From Bacteroidia bacterium (GTDB taxonomy: Bacteria > Bacteroidota > Bacteroidia > Chitinophagales > Saprospiraceae): a DNA stretch of 64,000 bases. A program made the position numbers and the translations under genes. The DNA lies in NCBI GenBank assembly GCA_030430845.1, contig JAUIKE010000013.1, forward strand, positions 1 through 64,000, read 5' to 3'. A model generated the notes under the pieces. It saw nothing but the letters and a program-made list of their open reading frames with translations, had not been told where the DNA came from and searched no databases. Position 1 is the stretch's first letter, and every line of letters starts with the position of its first letter. Below are positions 52,905 to 62,794 of this stretch, one piece after another.

Positions 52905-53912
52905 ATGAAAAAAAACTATTACCTCTTTAACCCCGGTCGGATGAGCCGACGCGACAACACCCTCAAATTTACAGCCATGGATGACATGGGCCGCGAACAA
53001 AAACCTCGTTACTTGCCGGTAGAAGGTATTGAAGCACTCTACATATTCGGCAGCATAGATGCCAACAGCGCCTTATTTAATTTCCTCGGCAAAAAACAGG
53101 TCCCCGTCCACTTTTTTGATTACTACGAACACTACACCGGTTCTTTCCAGCCAAAAGAATTTTTATTAGCCGGAAAAATGCAGGTGGAGCAAACCCGCGC
53201 GTATACCTCCGCCAGGCGACGTCAGCACATCGCCTCCCGGCTGGTGGAAGGAGCTAGCTTTAACATGCTCAAAAACATGCGCTATTATCAAAGCAGAGGC
53301 CGTCAACTCGACGACCTCATCCCATCCCTTGAACAATTGCGAACACAAATCGCCGGCTGCAGCGATATTCCAAGCCTGATGGGCATCGAAGGCAACTGCC
53401 GGCAAGTGTATTACCAGTCTTTTGAACACATCATCCAGGATTTTCCTATGAACGGCCGCAGCAAACAACCGCCCTCCAACGAAGTCAATGCCCTGATTTC
53501 TTTCGGCAACATGATGTGCTACAGCCTGGCTTTGGATATTATTTACCACACCCAGCTCAACCCCACCATCAGCTTCCTGCACGAACCCGGTGCTCGTCGC
53601 TATAGCCTGGCCCTCGACCTGGCCGAAATTTTCAAACCCATCCTGGTAGATCGAACCATTTTCAAACTCCTTAATCGGCGGGAACTGAAACCCCAGCATT
53701 TCGAACAAAACCTAAAAGGCTGTTTCCTCAAAGACAATGGCCGCAAAATATTCATCAAAAGCTTTGAAGAAAAGCTGCGCGAAACTATTCAGCATCGAAG
53801 CCTCGGAAGAAAAGTCAGCTACAAAAGACTGGTGTTGCTGGAATGCTACAAAATTGTCAAGTACATTCTCAAAATGGAGCCGGAATATAAGTCTTTTAAA
53901 ATATGGTGGTAA
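52905..53912 (+). CDS. cas1: Cas1 integrase of the type I system
   Basis: The protein has 335 aa. The metal ligands are Glu162 in LMGIEGNCRQVYYQSF, His226 in SFLHEPGARRYSLALD, and Asp238/Glu241 in ALDLAEIFKPILVDR. The N-terminal domain (YYLFNPGRMSRRDNTL) is of the I-B/Cas1b type. It integrates spacers into array 4 with Cas2 and Cas4. It is distinct from the Cas1 at 30328. The 130-base gap to cas2 contains short repeats. Confidence 0.95.
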   Translation: MKKNYYLFNPGRMSRRDNTLKFTAMDDMGREQKPRYLPVEGIEALYIFGSIDANSALFNFLGKKQVPVHFFDYYEHYTGSFQPKEFLLAGKMQVEQTRAYTSARRRQHIASRLVEGASFNMLKNMRYYQSRGRQLDDLIPSLEQLRTQIAGCSDIPSLMGIEGNCRQVYYQSFEHIIQDFPMNGRSKQPPSNEVNALISFGNMMCYSLALDIIYHTQLNPTISFLHEPGARRYSLALDLAEIFKPILVDRTIFKLLNRRELKPQHFEQNLKGCFLKDNGRKIFIKSFEEKLRETIQHRSLGRKVSYKRLVLLECYKIVKYILKMEPEYKSFKIWW

Positions 53913-53942
53913 AGCCAAGCTCCCGCCCCCAGCGTTCCCAGT

Positions 53943-54015
53943 GGTCCCAGTGTCAAAAAAAAACAGCGCCCTCAGTGGTTCCAGTGGTCTCAGCGGTCCC
54001 AGTGTCAAAAAAAAC
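53943..54015. repeat. Short direct repeats between cas1 and cas2
   Basis: GGTCCCAGTGTCAAAAAAAA occurs at 53943 and again at 53995, with further CAGTGG/CCAGTGG words between. Similar words (GGAGCCAGCGTTCCCAGTGTC) are found at 27891 and near 33952 and 36412, all beside CRISPR arrays. It is simple repetitive DNA with no open frame of its own. Confidence 0.6.
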
Positions 54016-54042
54016 TTTACTAATTCCCACAAAGTTCATAAT

Positions 54043-54306
54043 ATGTATGTAATAGCAGTATATGACGTAGGAGAAAAAAGAGTCGGCAAAATGTTAAAAC
54101 TATGCCGACGATATCTCCATTGGATCCAGAACTCGGTATTTGAAGGAGAGATCACCGAACTCAAACTACAGGAACTCATCCTCGAAGCCCGTAACATCAT
54201 GGACGAAGAACAGGACAGCCTCATCATCTTCAGCAGTCGAAACGAACGGTGGTTAGACAAGCAGGTAGTAGGGCTGGAAAAAGAAAAAATCGATAATTTT
54301 CTGTAA
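54043..54306 (+). CDS. cas2: Cas2 of the type I system
   Basis: The frame is open from 53737, but MYVIAVYDVGEKRVGKMLKL at 54043 is the family start; this gives 87 aa, the normal length. The strand-1 Asp is in VYDVGE, and RRYLHWIQNSVFEGEI and DSLIIFSSRNE are typical. It forms the Cas1-Cas2 integrase core. The leader of array 4 follows directly. Confidence 0.94.
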   Translation: MYVIAVYDVGEKRVGKMLKLCRRYLHWIQNSVFEGEITELKLQELILEARNIMDEEQDSLIIFSSRNERWLDKQVVGLEKEKIDNFL

Positions 54307-54517
54307 AACAGGTCGTCGGCAAACAATTATCTAACGCTCAATTTAGGGAAAAAGCCCAACTCTATAAACAAACAATTGATTACAAGCCATTTACAAAGTC
54401 GTCGCTAAAGCCCCTAAATCCTTCTAACAAAGGTCGACGCCTCACAGCCCCAAATTCGGGCAAAAGTTCTTTGACAATTCGTTGAAAATCAATTATATTT
54501 CGCTACAGCCACAACGG
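54307..54517 (+). promoter_or_regulatory. CRISPR leader of array 4
   Basis: This AT-rich 211-base stretch lies between cas2 and the first repeat. It has no similarity to the three leaders of the 37-bp arrays. The promoter of the array and the site of new spacer insertion should be here. Confidence 0.75.
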
Positions 54518-57500
54518 CCCTTAATTGTACCAGATTGGAATTGAAACTAACATATGTGAAACAGCCTTTGATTCAGCACTATGCCCTTAATTGTACCAGA
54601 TTGGAATTGAAACCATCCAGTTAAGTTCAGGCACGACATGAGAGTTGTAGCCCTTAATTGTACCAGATTGGAATTGAAACGTTTTTAATGCGTCCTTACG
54701 GTGCTTTGCGATTTGAGCCCTTAATTGTACCAGATTGGAATTGAAACAACGGAACCGAGCATAAATTTGAAAAGGAACACGCTCCCTTAATTGTACCAGA
54801 TTGGAATTGAAACTCTTCGAAGATGTGCGCTTTGATTCGGTAGCGACCACCCCTTAATTGTACCAGATTGGAATTGAAACTGTCTTGCGAAATGCAATAT
54901 CTTGTATTGTTTTTTCCCCTTAATTGTACCAGATTGGAATTGAAACGGCATTCACAGATACGGTTGTCGAGGTCTGGTTATTCCCTTAATTGTACCAGAT
55001 TGGAATTGAAACATAATCAAGCTGCTCTTTTTTGGTCATGCTTATCTCCCCTTAATTGTACCAGATTGGAATTGAAACATGTATGATTTTTCATACTCTT
55101 GCGGTACAATCGACCCTTAATTGTACCAGATTGGAATTGAAACCATAAGCGCGTAGTTTACATCATTGCCGCCTATCCCCTTAATTGTACCAGATTGGAA
55201 TTGAAACTCATAAGCTTCAACTGAAACTCCAATTGTATAATTCCCTTAATTGTACCAGATTGGAATTGAAACACATCGATTTCAAAAGCCTGGCTGAAGA
55301 TGCAAACCCCTTAATTGTACCAGATTGGAATTGAAACGTACAGAGAGTACTTGCAGTATGGTCAGGACAATTATCCCTTAATTGTACCAGATTGGAATTG
55401 AAACAGCCTTCCTGGCTACATAGTATATTGGGCATGTTGTCCCTTAATTGTACCAGATTGGAATTGAAACTTGCAAGTATGATGCAAAGCGAAGCAGCAA
55501 GAAAGACCCTTAATTGTACCAGATTGGAATTGAAACTAAAATGTGGGTTATGCATGGAATGCAGAAGCCAGCCCTTAATTGTACCAGATTGGAATTGAAA
55601 CAGGGCAGCACCTTGTTCAGCAGAAAGTTTCATTGCCCCTTAATTGTACCAGATTGGAATTGAAACCCCCTCCTGACGATGGGCCGGTTTATGACGGTGA
55701 TCCCCTTAATTGTACCAGATTGGAATTGAAACGAGATGCGAGACTTGCGTCTCGGGTACGTACCTATCCCTTAATTGTACCAGATTGGAATTGAAACATA
55801 GACAAGGCGATGGTAACAGACATAGACAACTGCCCCTTAATTGTACCAGATTGGAATTGAAACATCTTCGATGTAAAGCAAATGAAGTACACAGTCGAAA
55901 CCCTTAATTGTACCAGATTGGAATTGAAACTAAAGAAGAGCGGGGTTTAAACCAGCCTCCTGAAGCCCTTAATTGTACCAGATTGGAATTGAAACTACTG
56001 ACCATCTTTGACAGTCGACAGGACCGCTTCGCCCCTTAATTGTACCAGATTGGAATTGAAACTATTTTTTTTATTAGGTTTGTATTTTGGATTTTTGACC
56101 CTTAATTGTACCAGATTGGAATTGAAACGATGACAGCAAACCCAATAGACAAAGCGACGGTAACCCTTAATTGTACCAGATTGGAATTGAAACCGAAGCA
56201 CCTATGCAGAACTAGAAGTTTACCTGGTCCCTTAATTGTACCAGATTGGAATTGAAACATGGAATGCTAGTTTCATTCGAAGATTTATTCGGAGCCCTTA
56301 ATTGTACCAGATTGGAATTGAAACCTCAGAAGCCACTAGAGAGCGTGATTTACAAGAGTGGAACCCTTAATTGTACCAGATTGGAATTGAAACAAAATCC
56401 TGGTATTGGGTTAGAGCAAGCAATACAAGGCCCTTAATTGTACCAGATTGGAATTGAAACTCCTTGGGCAAACTTCCGCCCCTACTAATTTACGCCCCTT
56501 AATTGTACCAGATTGGAATTGAAACGGACTCATCAACACCAAATTCCTCACTATCATTTTTCCCTTAATTGTACCAGATTGGAATTGAAACATATCTAGT
56601 TTATTGTTGTGCAATAGGCTGTTGTATCCCTTAATTGTACCAGATTGGAATTGAAACAAAAGGTGATGAAGTTATACTTCCTCTTGGCTCTTTCCCTTAA
56701 TTGTACCAGATTGGAATTGAAACAATGTCTGGTCATGGTATTTCCGCGGCTGGTACTCGCCCTTAATTGTACCAGATTGGAATTGAAACAGAATTAACTC
56801 TATTACGTTTACAAGTAGTGCAAACACCCTTAATTGTACCAGATTGGAATTGAAACCATTAAAAACGATAGCATGATAATGAGGTCTTTTCGTCCCTTAA
56901 TTGTACCAGATTGGAATTGAAACAGGAGGAAAGGCGCCAGCCGGACAGAACGAAATCACCCTTAATTGTACCAGATTGGAATTGAAACTCACTCGTAATC
57001 TTGGTGTTGAATTCCCGGACATGAACCCTTAATTGTACCAGATTGGAATTGAAACTTTTCCTCCATGATATCTTAATGGAGGCCTTCTAACCCTTAATTG
57101 TACCAGATTGGAATTGAAACAAGATCATTATAAACTTCAGCATATGAAGGATGTTTTCCCTTAATTGTACCAGATTGGAATTGAAACAAATAAGCAGAAA
57201 TCCAAGCATCTTTCCTATGATCAGCCCTTAATTGTACCAGATTGGAATTGAAACAACAAAAAAAACAAAGGGAACGTACCCAAAATGAAAGCCCTTAATT
57301 GTACCAGATTGGAATTGAAACAGGGAAGAAAAAAAAGAATAAGCAGACTTTAATGGACCCTTAATTGTACCAGATTGGAATTGAAACTTTTAGGTTCTAT
57401 TGGAGGAGGGTTGTAAATAACTTCCCTTAATTGTACCAGATTGGAATTGAAACTCGGGAAAGGAATAAGAATCAATGCCCAGCTGATCCCCTTAATTGTA

Positions 57501-57980
57501 CCAGATTGGAATTGAAACCGGCATTTTGTAGATTTCCTGCTGAGGTAGGAATATCCCCTTAATTGTACCAGATTGGAATTGAAACTATCGGCATATTCAT
57601 TGTTGTACTTGCCGGCTACTCCCCTTAATTGTACCAGATTGGAATTGAAACGATTTATTAAAAGCGCATCCGGATCCCCTTACCACCCCTTAATTGTACC
57701 AGATTGGAATTGAAACGTGATGGAGTGGCTGGTGCAGCGTTGTGTAGAATCCCCTTAATTGTACCAGATTGGAATTGAAACCATCATAGCTCTTGAGCTG
57801 ATGAAGAACCCAGTACGCCCTTAATTGTACCAGATTGGAATTGAAACGCCGAGTAGCTCCGCGAAGTACTTGGCCTCATCATACCCTTAATTGTACCAGA
57901 TTGGAATTGAAACTTATCCTTATGCTGCCACTTCAAACTCCTCATCCGCCCCCTTAATTGTACCAGATTGGAATTGAAAC
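54518..57980 (+). CRISPR. CRISPR array 4: 53 repeats of 30 bp (type I system)
   Basis: Repeats start CCCTTAATTGTACCAG and end TTGGAATTGAAAC. I count 53 from 54518 to the last at 57951-57980, with 52 spacers of about 35-38 bp (mean period 66). All repeats I read are identical, including the last one, which is unusual for the far end of an array. The 3-prime ATTGAAAC matches the crRNA handle of type I-B systems. Several small open frames across this region, on both strands, are made by the repeats. The array directly follows cas2. Confidence 0.98.
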
Positions 57981-58025
57981 GAAGCTGAGCCCCGGCGCGC
58001 ACCCGGCTGGATAAGTAAGACAAAC

Positions 58026-58150
58026 CTGATTGGGATTCATTTTTAATCGCCCAATAAGTTTAACCTTTATACAAGCTAAAGCTTATGGTACGGGCAAGCT
58101 GAAGCGTGCGCTACGATTCGGCGATTATTTTTTGACTACCAATCAGCTCC
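58026..58150. repeat. Dispersed repeat C, copy 3, after array 4
   Basis: This is a close copy of the element at 33801: CTGATTGGGATTCATTTTTA at the left, then CAAGCTAAAGCTTATGGTAC and GGGCAAGCTGAAGCGTGCGC inside, and CCAATCAGCTCC at the right (inverted ends TGATTGG/CCAATCA). It starts 46 bases after the last repeat of array 4. I see nothing else in 57981-58223. Confidence 0.75.
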
Positions 58151-58223
58151 ACCCCCCCAACCATTGCCTGAAACTATTTTCATGGAACTCAGTCTTTACT
58201 AGATAAAGACAAAAACAAGCACC

Positions 58224-58940
58224 ATGAAAAAGTACCTGTCATTCCTACCACTCCTCCTCACCCTTAGTTGTACCCCCTCAAAAACAGATGCCCCGCCCTC
58301 TGCTCCTGAGGAAACCAAGCCGGTCCGAACCGTTCAACAAAACCTATTCACATCCGACACTTTGCCTAACATTCAACTCCAGGTAGCCGAAGAGTTCGAC
58401 TACATCGGCAGCTTTTATTTTGAGATCCTGGCCGAGTCGGAAGAGTACCCCGACAGCATCCGCGGCCAGGCCGTCGCAGCTGGGGATCGCTACGTATTCA
58501 CCAAGGCGGATGAGGAGAAAAAGGTGGAAAAACTCTTTATCATCCAGCTCGAAGGCTTTCTGCCTAGTAATGCCTTTCAATACAATTACCGCTTTGACCA
58601 GGCCGAGCAGATAGGCAACAATCGATATCGGCACAACACCTGGTTTTATGACAGCGCCGAGCAAGCCGCGAGAAATCCCAACAACGAAGGAGCCAAAACC
58701 CGCCAATTTCTTCTCGACAAAGGCTTTTCCCTAGAGGATGATGTTATGATGGCTCGTTGGCTAGGCCTGGCTAGTGAAGATCGGAAACATGAGGTCATAC
58801 TGTTTTATATTGAGATGATAGAAGATAGTACAGGATATTCGCTGAAGGAATTTGAGACATTACCGCAAGAAGAGCAGGCTAAGATTGAAGGAGAATTTGT
58901 TGCACGGGCACGGGCAGGATTTGTCATTACAGATCTTTAA
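58224..58940 (+). CDS. Lipoprotein of unknown function
   Basis: The 238-aa protein has a signal MKKYLSFLPLLLTLSC with Cys16 as the lipid site, followed by a proline-rich linker (PSKTDAPPSAPEETKP). The mature domain is acidic with two FY-rich strands (EFDYIGSFYFEILAESEEYP, NAFQYNYRFDQAEQIGNNRY) and a helical end. No known domain is recognised. It stands alone after the CRISPR locus. Confidence 0.6.
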   Translation: MKKYLSFLPLLLTLSCTPSKTDAPPSAPEETKPVRTVQQNLFTSDTLPNIQLQVAEEFDYIGSFYFEILAESEEYPDSIRGQAVAAGDRYVFTKADEEKKVEKLFIIQLEGFLPSNAFQYNYRFDQAEQIGNNRYRHNTWFYDSAEQAARNPNNEGAKTRQFLLDKGFSLEDDVMMARWLGLASEDRKHEVILFYIEMIEDSTGYSLKEFETLPQEEQAKIEGEFVARARAGFVITDL

Positions 58941-59068
58941 AGGAAGGGCATAGTAAAACAAACCTACCAAGTTAATTAGTCCACCTTATTACTTATTTCA
59001 TTAAATTGTACAAACAAAAAATGAGAAAAAATAGCCATATTGCGTTTTATTAAAAGTAAAACCAAAAA

Positions 59069-60031
59069 ATGAACTCCAGACTAACATCTTCCTTTATTTT
59101 GCTGTTCTTATTGAGCATGCCGTTTTCCACTATATTTTCACAATCCGATCAAGACTCTATTATTTTTATTGCATACTGGGCTATGCAGGACCGCTATGAA
59201 TTTGAAGTCACGAAGATTGAAAAAAGCTGGAAAAATGCAGCTGAAATAAAAAATGATTCCATCGTATACCGAGCTGTTTTTGAAGTTCTGGACTCCACTG
59301 AATCATCTTACAGTATCAAGTGGTCCTTCCTGCAAGATGTCGCCGACACCTATGATTTCCCTCAAAGGTACCTTGACAGTATGAATAACTTCCAATTCAC
59401 TGAAGTCCTATATACGACCACAGAACTAGGCGAGTTTGTTGAGATTGACAACTGGAAAGAGATTTCCAAAATTATGAAAGAGCTATTCCAGGATATATTG
59501 GACATCAGTGCCCGTGAACATCAGGCCAACCGGGAGGCATTAGAGGAGGCCGTCCGTCCCTGGATGGATATTTACAGTTCGGAAGACGGCATTGAAAGTT
59601 TTCTCTTACAGGAATTATCCTATCTACACTACCCGTTTGGCTACGGATATTCGGTGAAGGATACCCTCTCATTTGAAGAAGAATTGCCTAATTTTTTAGG
59701 CGGTGACCCAATCCTTGGTGATGGGATACTTTACTTTGACAAAGTTGACCTTGAAGAAGAATACTGCTCGTTCGTTTATGAAATGCAAGTACGGCCGGAA
59801 GAAGCACGGAGGTTTCTTCATCAATATTATGAAAGTACACAAATGAACGACCCGGAAGTTAAAGACCTCATCGACACCTCCATCCTGGATATTCGAGATG
59901 TAGACCGCTATAGCTATTATTTTGATTACGGCATACCGGTCTATATCGAAACGGCCCGTATCTTCACTTTTATCAACAAGGAAGAGCATTATGTGGAACT
60001 GGAAAAGGTCATGATCGAGTGGGTCGAGTAG
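59069..60031 (+). CDS. Secreted protein of unknown function
   Basis: The 320-aa protein has a signal peptide ending about residue 25 (FLLSMPFSTIFSQS). The mature part is acidic, with regular beta-strand patterns (YEFEVTKIEKSWKN, YRAVFEVLDSTESSYSIKWS). It has no domain I can name. The style suits an outer-membrane or periplasmic protein of Bacteroidota. It converges on the response regulator gene. Confidence 0.6.
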   Translation: MNSRLTSSFILLFLLSMPFSTIFSQSDQDSIIFIAYWAMQDRYEFEVTKIEKSWKNAAEIKNDSIVYRAVFEVLDSTESSYSIKWSFLQDVADTYDFPQRYLDSMNNFQFTEVLYTTTELGEFVEIDNWKEISKIMKELFQDILDISAREHQANREALEEAVRPWMDIYSSEDGIESFLLQELSYLHYPFGYGYSVKDTLSFEEELPNFLGGDPILGDGILYFDKVDLEEEYCSFVYEMQVRPEEARRFLHQYYESTQMNDPEVKDLIDTSILDIRDVDRYSYYFDYGIPVYIETARIFTFINKEEHYVELEKVMIEWVE

Positions 60032-60121
60032 CAAGAATATATTTTGAATTGCCCTTTTTACATCAGATTCCTTATCCGTAGGTGGGCATACTTAAGTCCG
60101 AATTTAATTTTGACAAAGGAT

Positions 60122-60883
60122 TTACTGATCCAACCATCCTTTAAAGTCCCCTACCCGCTCGCGGCTCACAATCACCTGCTCCTTTTCGTGGTGCCTCAAG
60201 TCAACCTTCAGGCGACTACCCGAATAGGCCGTCACCTTATTCACCGCCTCCAGATTTAGAAGGTATTTCCGGTTGATACGGAAAAACTGGCTGGGATCCA
60301 ATTGTTGTTCCAGTTCGTCCAAGCTTAGGTCCAACGCATATTTCTTGCCGGTAAATTGCTGCAGCCAGACCATCTTGTGCTCACTAAAAAAACATTGAAT
60401 GTCCTCCGTTTTTACCGAATAAAAATGAGCGCCGCTTTTAACGATAAAGCGCTTTTTATACGGGCTTTTATGGAGGTTCTCTCTTAGTTTTTTCCAATCC
60501 ATCGCAGCCTGGCCTTGTTGGAAGACGGCCTGCAACTGGTCCAGCTTAGCGAAGGTTTGCTCCAGGTCAGCCTTGTTGATGGGCTTCAGCAGGTAGGCGA
60601 TGCTGTTCGTTTTGAAGGCCTCTATGGCAAACTCGTCGTAGGCGGTTGTGAAAATAATCGGGCATGTCAGCTCCACCTGATCCAGGATCTGAAAGCTGAG
60701 CCCGTCGGCCAGCTGAATGTCCAAAAAGGCCAGGTCAGGGGCCGGCTGTTCCTTCAGCCAGCGTACCGCCTGCCGAACACTGTCGATTATGGCCGACACC
60801 TGAACCTCCCGGTCCAATTGGTCCAGTAAGTCCGCCAAACGCTCGGCCGAGAGTTGTTCGTCTTCAATGATTAGTACGTTCAT
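60122..60883 (-). CDS. LytTR-family response regulator (second pair)
   Basis: The protein has 253 aa. The receiver has E7-D8-E9, phosphoacceptor Asp55 in AFLDIQLADGLSF, TAYDEFAIEAF and LLKPINKADL. The LytTR DNA-binding domain (residues 145-253) shows FYSVKTEDIQCFFSEHKMVW and FFRINRKYLLNLEAVNKVTA. It lies 28 bases downstream of a LytS kinase gene on the same strand and is its partner. It has the same architecture as the pair at 2907-4907 but is not a close copy. Confidence 0.92.
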   Translation of the reverse strand: MNVLIIEDEQLSAERLADLLDQLDREVQVSAIIDSVRQAVRWLKEQPAPDLAFLDIQLADGLSFQILDQVELTCPIIFTTAYDEFAIEAFKTNSIAYLLKPINKADLEQTFAKLDQLQAVFQQGQAAMDWKKLRENLHKSPYKKRFIVKSGAHFYSVKTEDIQCFFSEHKMVWLQQFTGKKYALDLSLDELEQQLDPSQFFRINRKYLLNLEAVNKVTAYSGSRLKVDLRHHEKEQVIVSRERVGDFKGWLDQ

Positions 60884-60911
60884 ATTGGTTGTGAATAGCT
60901 AAAGAATTGGG

Positions 60912-61964
60912 CTACACCGTCTCCTCTACCCTGATCACCGGTAAAACCACCCGAAAGTACCCCTCTTTTTCTTCAATAATAATATCCTCTTTTAAAAAAC
61001 GCTGATACCGCTTTTTTATATTTTCCAAACCTATGCCCAGGTGATGGGGCTGCTGATCCTTTTTCTGTAAATTATTTTCCACCACCACTCTATCGTCAGC
61101 CTCCCGGAAAATAGAAATTTTCAGAGGCTGCTCCTTGGAGATGATGTTGTGCTTCACGGCATTTTCCACTAACATTTGAAGAGAGAGCGGTGGAATCAAC
61201 TGGTGTTCTTTTTTCGGCACATCAATATCCACCGTCAAATTATTACCAAAGCGGATTTTTAGCAGAAACACATAGGCTTCCAAAGCCTTGAGTTCTTTTT
61301 CCAAGGGCACCAGCTCTTGTTCACTGACCTCCAGAACATACCGATAAACATCCGACAACTGGCGGATAAACTTTTCCGACAAATCCGCGTCTTTGTGTAC
61401 CAGGGCCGTCAGCACATTCAGACTATTAAATAAAAAATGAGGATTCACCTGATTTTTAAGGCTTTCGTACTGAGAAGTCAGATGGGCTCGCTTCAAAGAC
61501 TCTGCTTCTTCTATGGATTTTCGCCATTCCAGCAGGAAACTGCGCCCATGCAAAAAGGTACTAATCACCAGAGTGATCATCAGAACGTTATAATAATATT
61601 CGGTACGAATATTTGGCAACACTTCCAAGGGCGACCGCCCAAAGAAGGAATAAGACATAAAAACCTGAACCGAGGCAGCTATCAAAAGAGTCGCTACAAT
61701 GGTCAGTAAAAAACTCACGACAAACCGCTTAATAGGCTGCTCCAGCCAGGATATCTTCACTTCCTCCGCAATAAACCCATTCACAAAGCCCAGTCCGATC
61801 GTCAATAAACCGTTAAACAGAATGCTCAACATTACATCTGACACGCCCGATTCGCTGGATAATGGCAAAAAGATCAGGGTTATGATCAATCCGCCTCCCA
61901 GGAAAAGTGTCAGAAGAGTTTTTAAGGATAAAAAGGATCGATATTTTCTAAAAATATTGGTCAC
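60912..61964 (-). CDS. LytS-family sensor histidine kinase (second pair)
   Basis: The 350-aa protein has four transmembrane helices between residues 14 and 140, then the His_kinase segment YESLKNQVNPHFLFNSLN with His176. The ATPase part shows LSLQMLVENAVKHNII (N box) and HLGIGLENIKKRYQRF (G box). It signals to the LytTR regulator downstream. The input is unknown. Confidence 0.92.
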   Translation of the reverse strand: MTNIFRKYRSFLSLKTLLTLFLGGGLIITLIFLPLSSESGVSDVMLSILFNGLLTIGLGFVNGFIAEEVKISWLEQPIKRFVVSFLLTIVATLLIAASVQVFMSYSFFGRSPLEVLPNIRTEYYYNVLMITLVISTFLHGRSFLLEWRKSIEEAESLKRAHLTSQYESLKNQVNPHFLFNSLNVLTALVHKDADLSEKFIRQLSDVYRYVLEVSEQELVPLEKELKALEAYVFLLKIRFGNNLTVDIDVPKKEHQLIPPLSLQMLVENAVKHNIISKEQPLKISIFREADDRVVVENNLQKKDQQPHHLGIGLENIKKRYQRFLKEDIIIEEKEGYFRVVLPVIRVEETV

Positions 61965-62001
61965 GTATCTTTTTTTGAAAAAATACTAAAAAGTTTTGGA
62001 T

Positions 62002-62037
62002 GAAATTCAAATGGGCCTCCCGGCCCATTTGAATTTC
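62002..62037. terminator. Perfect 16-bp hairpin between the TPR gene and the kinase gene
   Basis: GAAATTCAAATGGGCC and GGCCCATTTGAATTTC surround the loop TCCC, four bases after the TPR-gene stop on the minus strand. It is a terminator for that gene. Confidence 0.75.
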
Positions 62038-62040
62038 CAA

Positions 62041-62691
62041 TTATTTTATCTGACCCAGTATCTGCTCTACCATCTCCTTCCCCCAGCTTGGATGCAAGGA
62101 AGAGGCCGGTTCAAATGCTTCATACTTTGTCAGTGCCTTTTCCAGGAAAGGCTTGGCCGCATCTGGCCCGCCGCCGATGAAAGCCGGCATGTGGAACAAC
62201 TGCTGGCCCTTGATGTAAAATCCGCGAGGATTTTTAGGGTTCAGTGCAATGGCGGTTTCTACGGCCTGCATGATCATGGGCGTGTACTGAGCGCCGTTCG
62301 TTTGAGGATCTTCCCAGATATAACCTTGTAACACAAAAGCCTGTAGGGCATAAATTTCCGATTCTTTCGGAGCTACTTTCAAAGCTTCCTGCACCTTTTC
62401 ATCCGCTATTTTGACGTGTGCCATGCAATCCTTCAGTTCTCCTTTCCCCATCAGTTGTACAGCTGCCATCATGTGGGCGTACGACTGATAATACAAGGGG
62501 AGCCATTCTTCTTTTTCGGCACCCGCAATGCGTTCAAAAATATTAGAAGCCGCTATCAGGCCTTCTACGTTTTCGACTTCCTGCAAAGCAGTCAGGGCCT
62601 TTTCCATAGCCTTGGTATACTGCTTACTTTGGGCATAATTCGTAGTAAAAAAAAGGCTAAAAACGGCAACAATTAAAATAGTCAATCTCAT
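62041..62691 (-). CDS. Secreted TPR-like protein
   Basis: The 216-aa protein has a signal peptide (LTILIVAVFSLFFTTNYAQ). All-helical repeats follow: GLIAASNIFERIAG, YYQSYAHMMAAVQLM, SEIYALQAFVLQGYIWE and MQAVETAIALNPKNPRGFYI. They fit three or four TPR units, ending in HPSWGKEMVEQIL. It has no enzymatic motif. Relatives are periplasmic and of unknown role. Its start lies 104 bases before the stop of the TonB receptor gene, with a large hairpin between. Confidence 0.75.
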   Translation of the reverse strand: MRLTILIVAVFSLFFTTNYAQSKQYTKAMEKALTALQEVENVEGLIAASNIFERIAGAEKEEWLPLYYQSYAHMMAAVQLMGKGELKDCMAHVKIADEKVQEALKVAPKESEIYALQAFVLQGYIWEDPQTNGAQYTPMIMQAVETAIALNPKNPRGFYIKGQQLFHMPAFIGGGPDAAKPFLEKALTKYEAFEPASSLHPSWGKEMVEQILGQIK

Positions 62692-62740
62692 GGTTCTTAA
62701 TTATTTTTTAGTGAAAAATTGATTCTACTCAGTGGAGTCT

Positions 62741-62787
62741 TATTCATGGTTTTCGCGCGCCGACGGCGTGCGAAAACCATGAATAAA
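62741..62787 (-). terminator. Terminator of the TonB-dependent receptor gene
   Basis: TTATTCATGGTTTTCGC (62741-62757) and its complement (62771-62787) form a 17-bp stem that extends further inward with a mismatch. The stem lies eight bases after the receptor stop on the minus strand. Confidence 0.75.
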
Positions 62788-62794
62788 ATTGCGC

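Noticed and set aside
54587-58023. Several short open frames on both strands across array 4 with repeated LNCTRLELK or FNSNLVQLR text
   Set aside because: They are translations of the CRISPR repeat and not genes.
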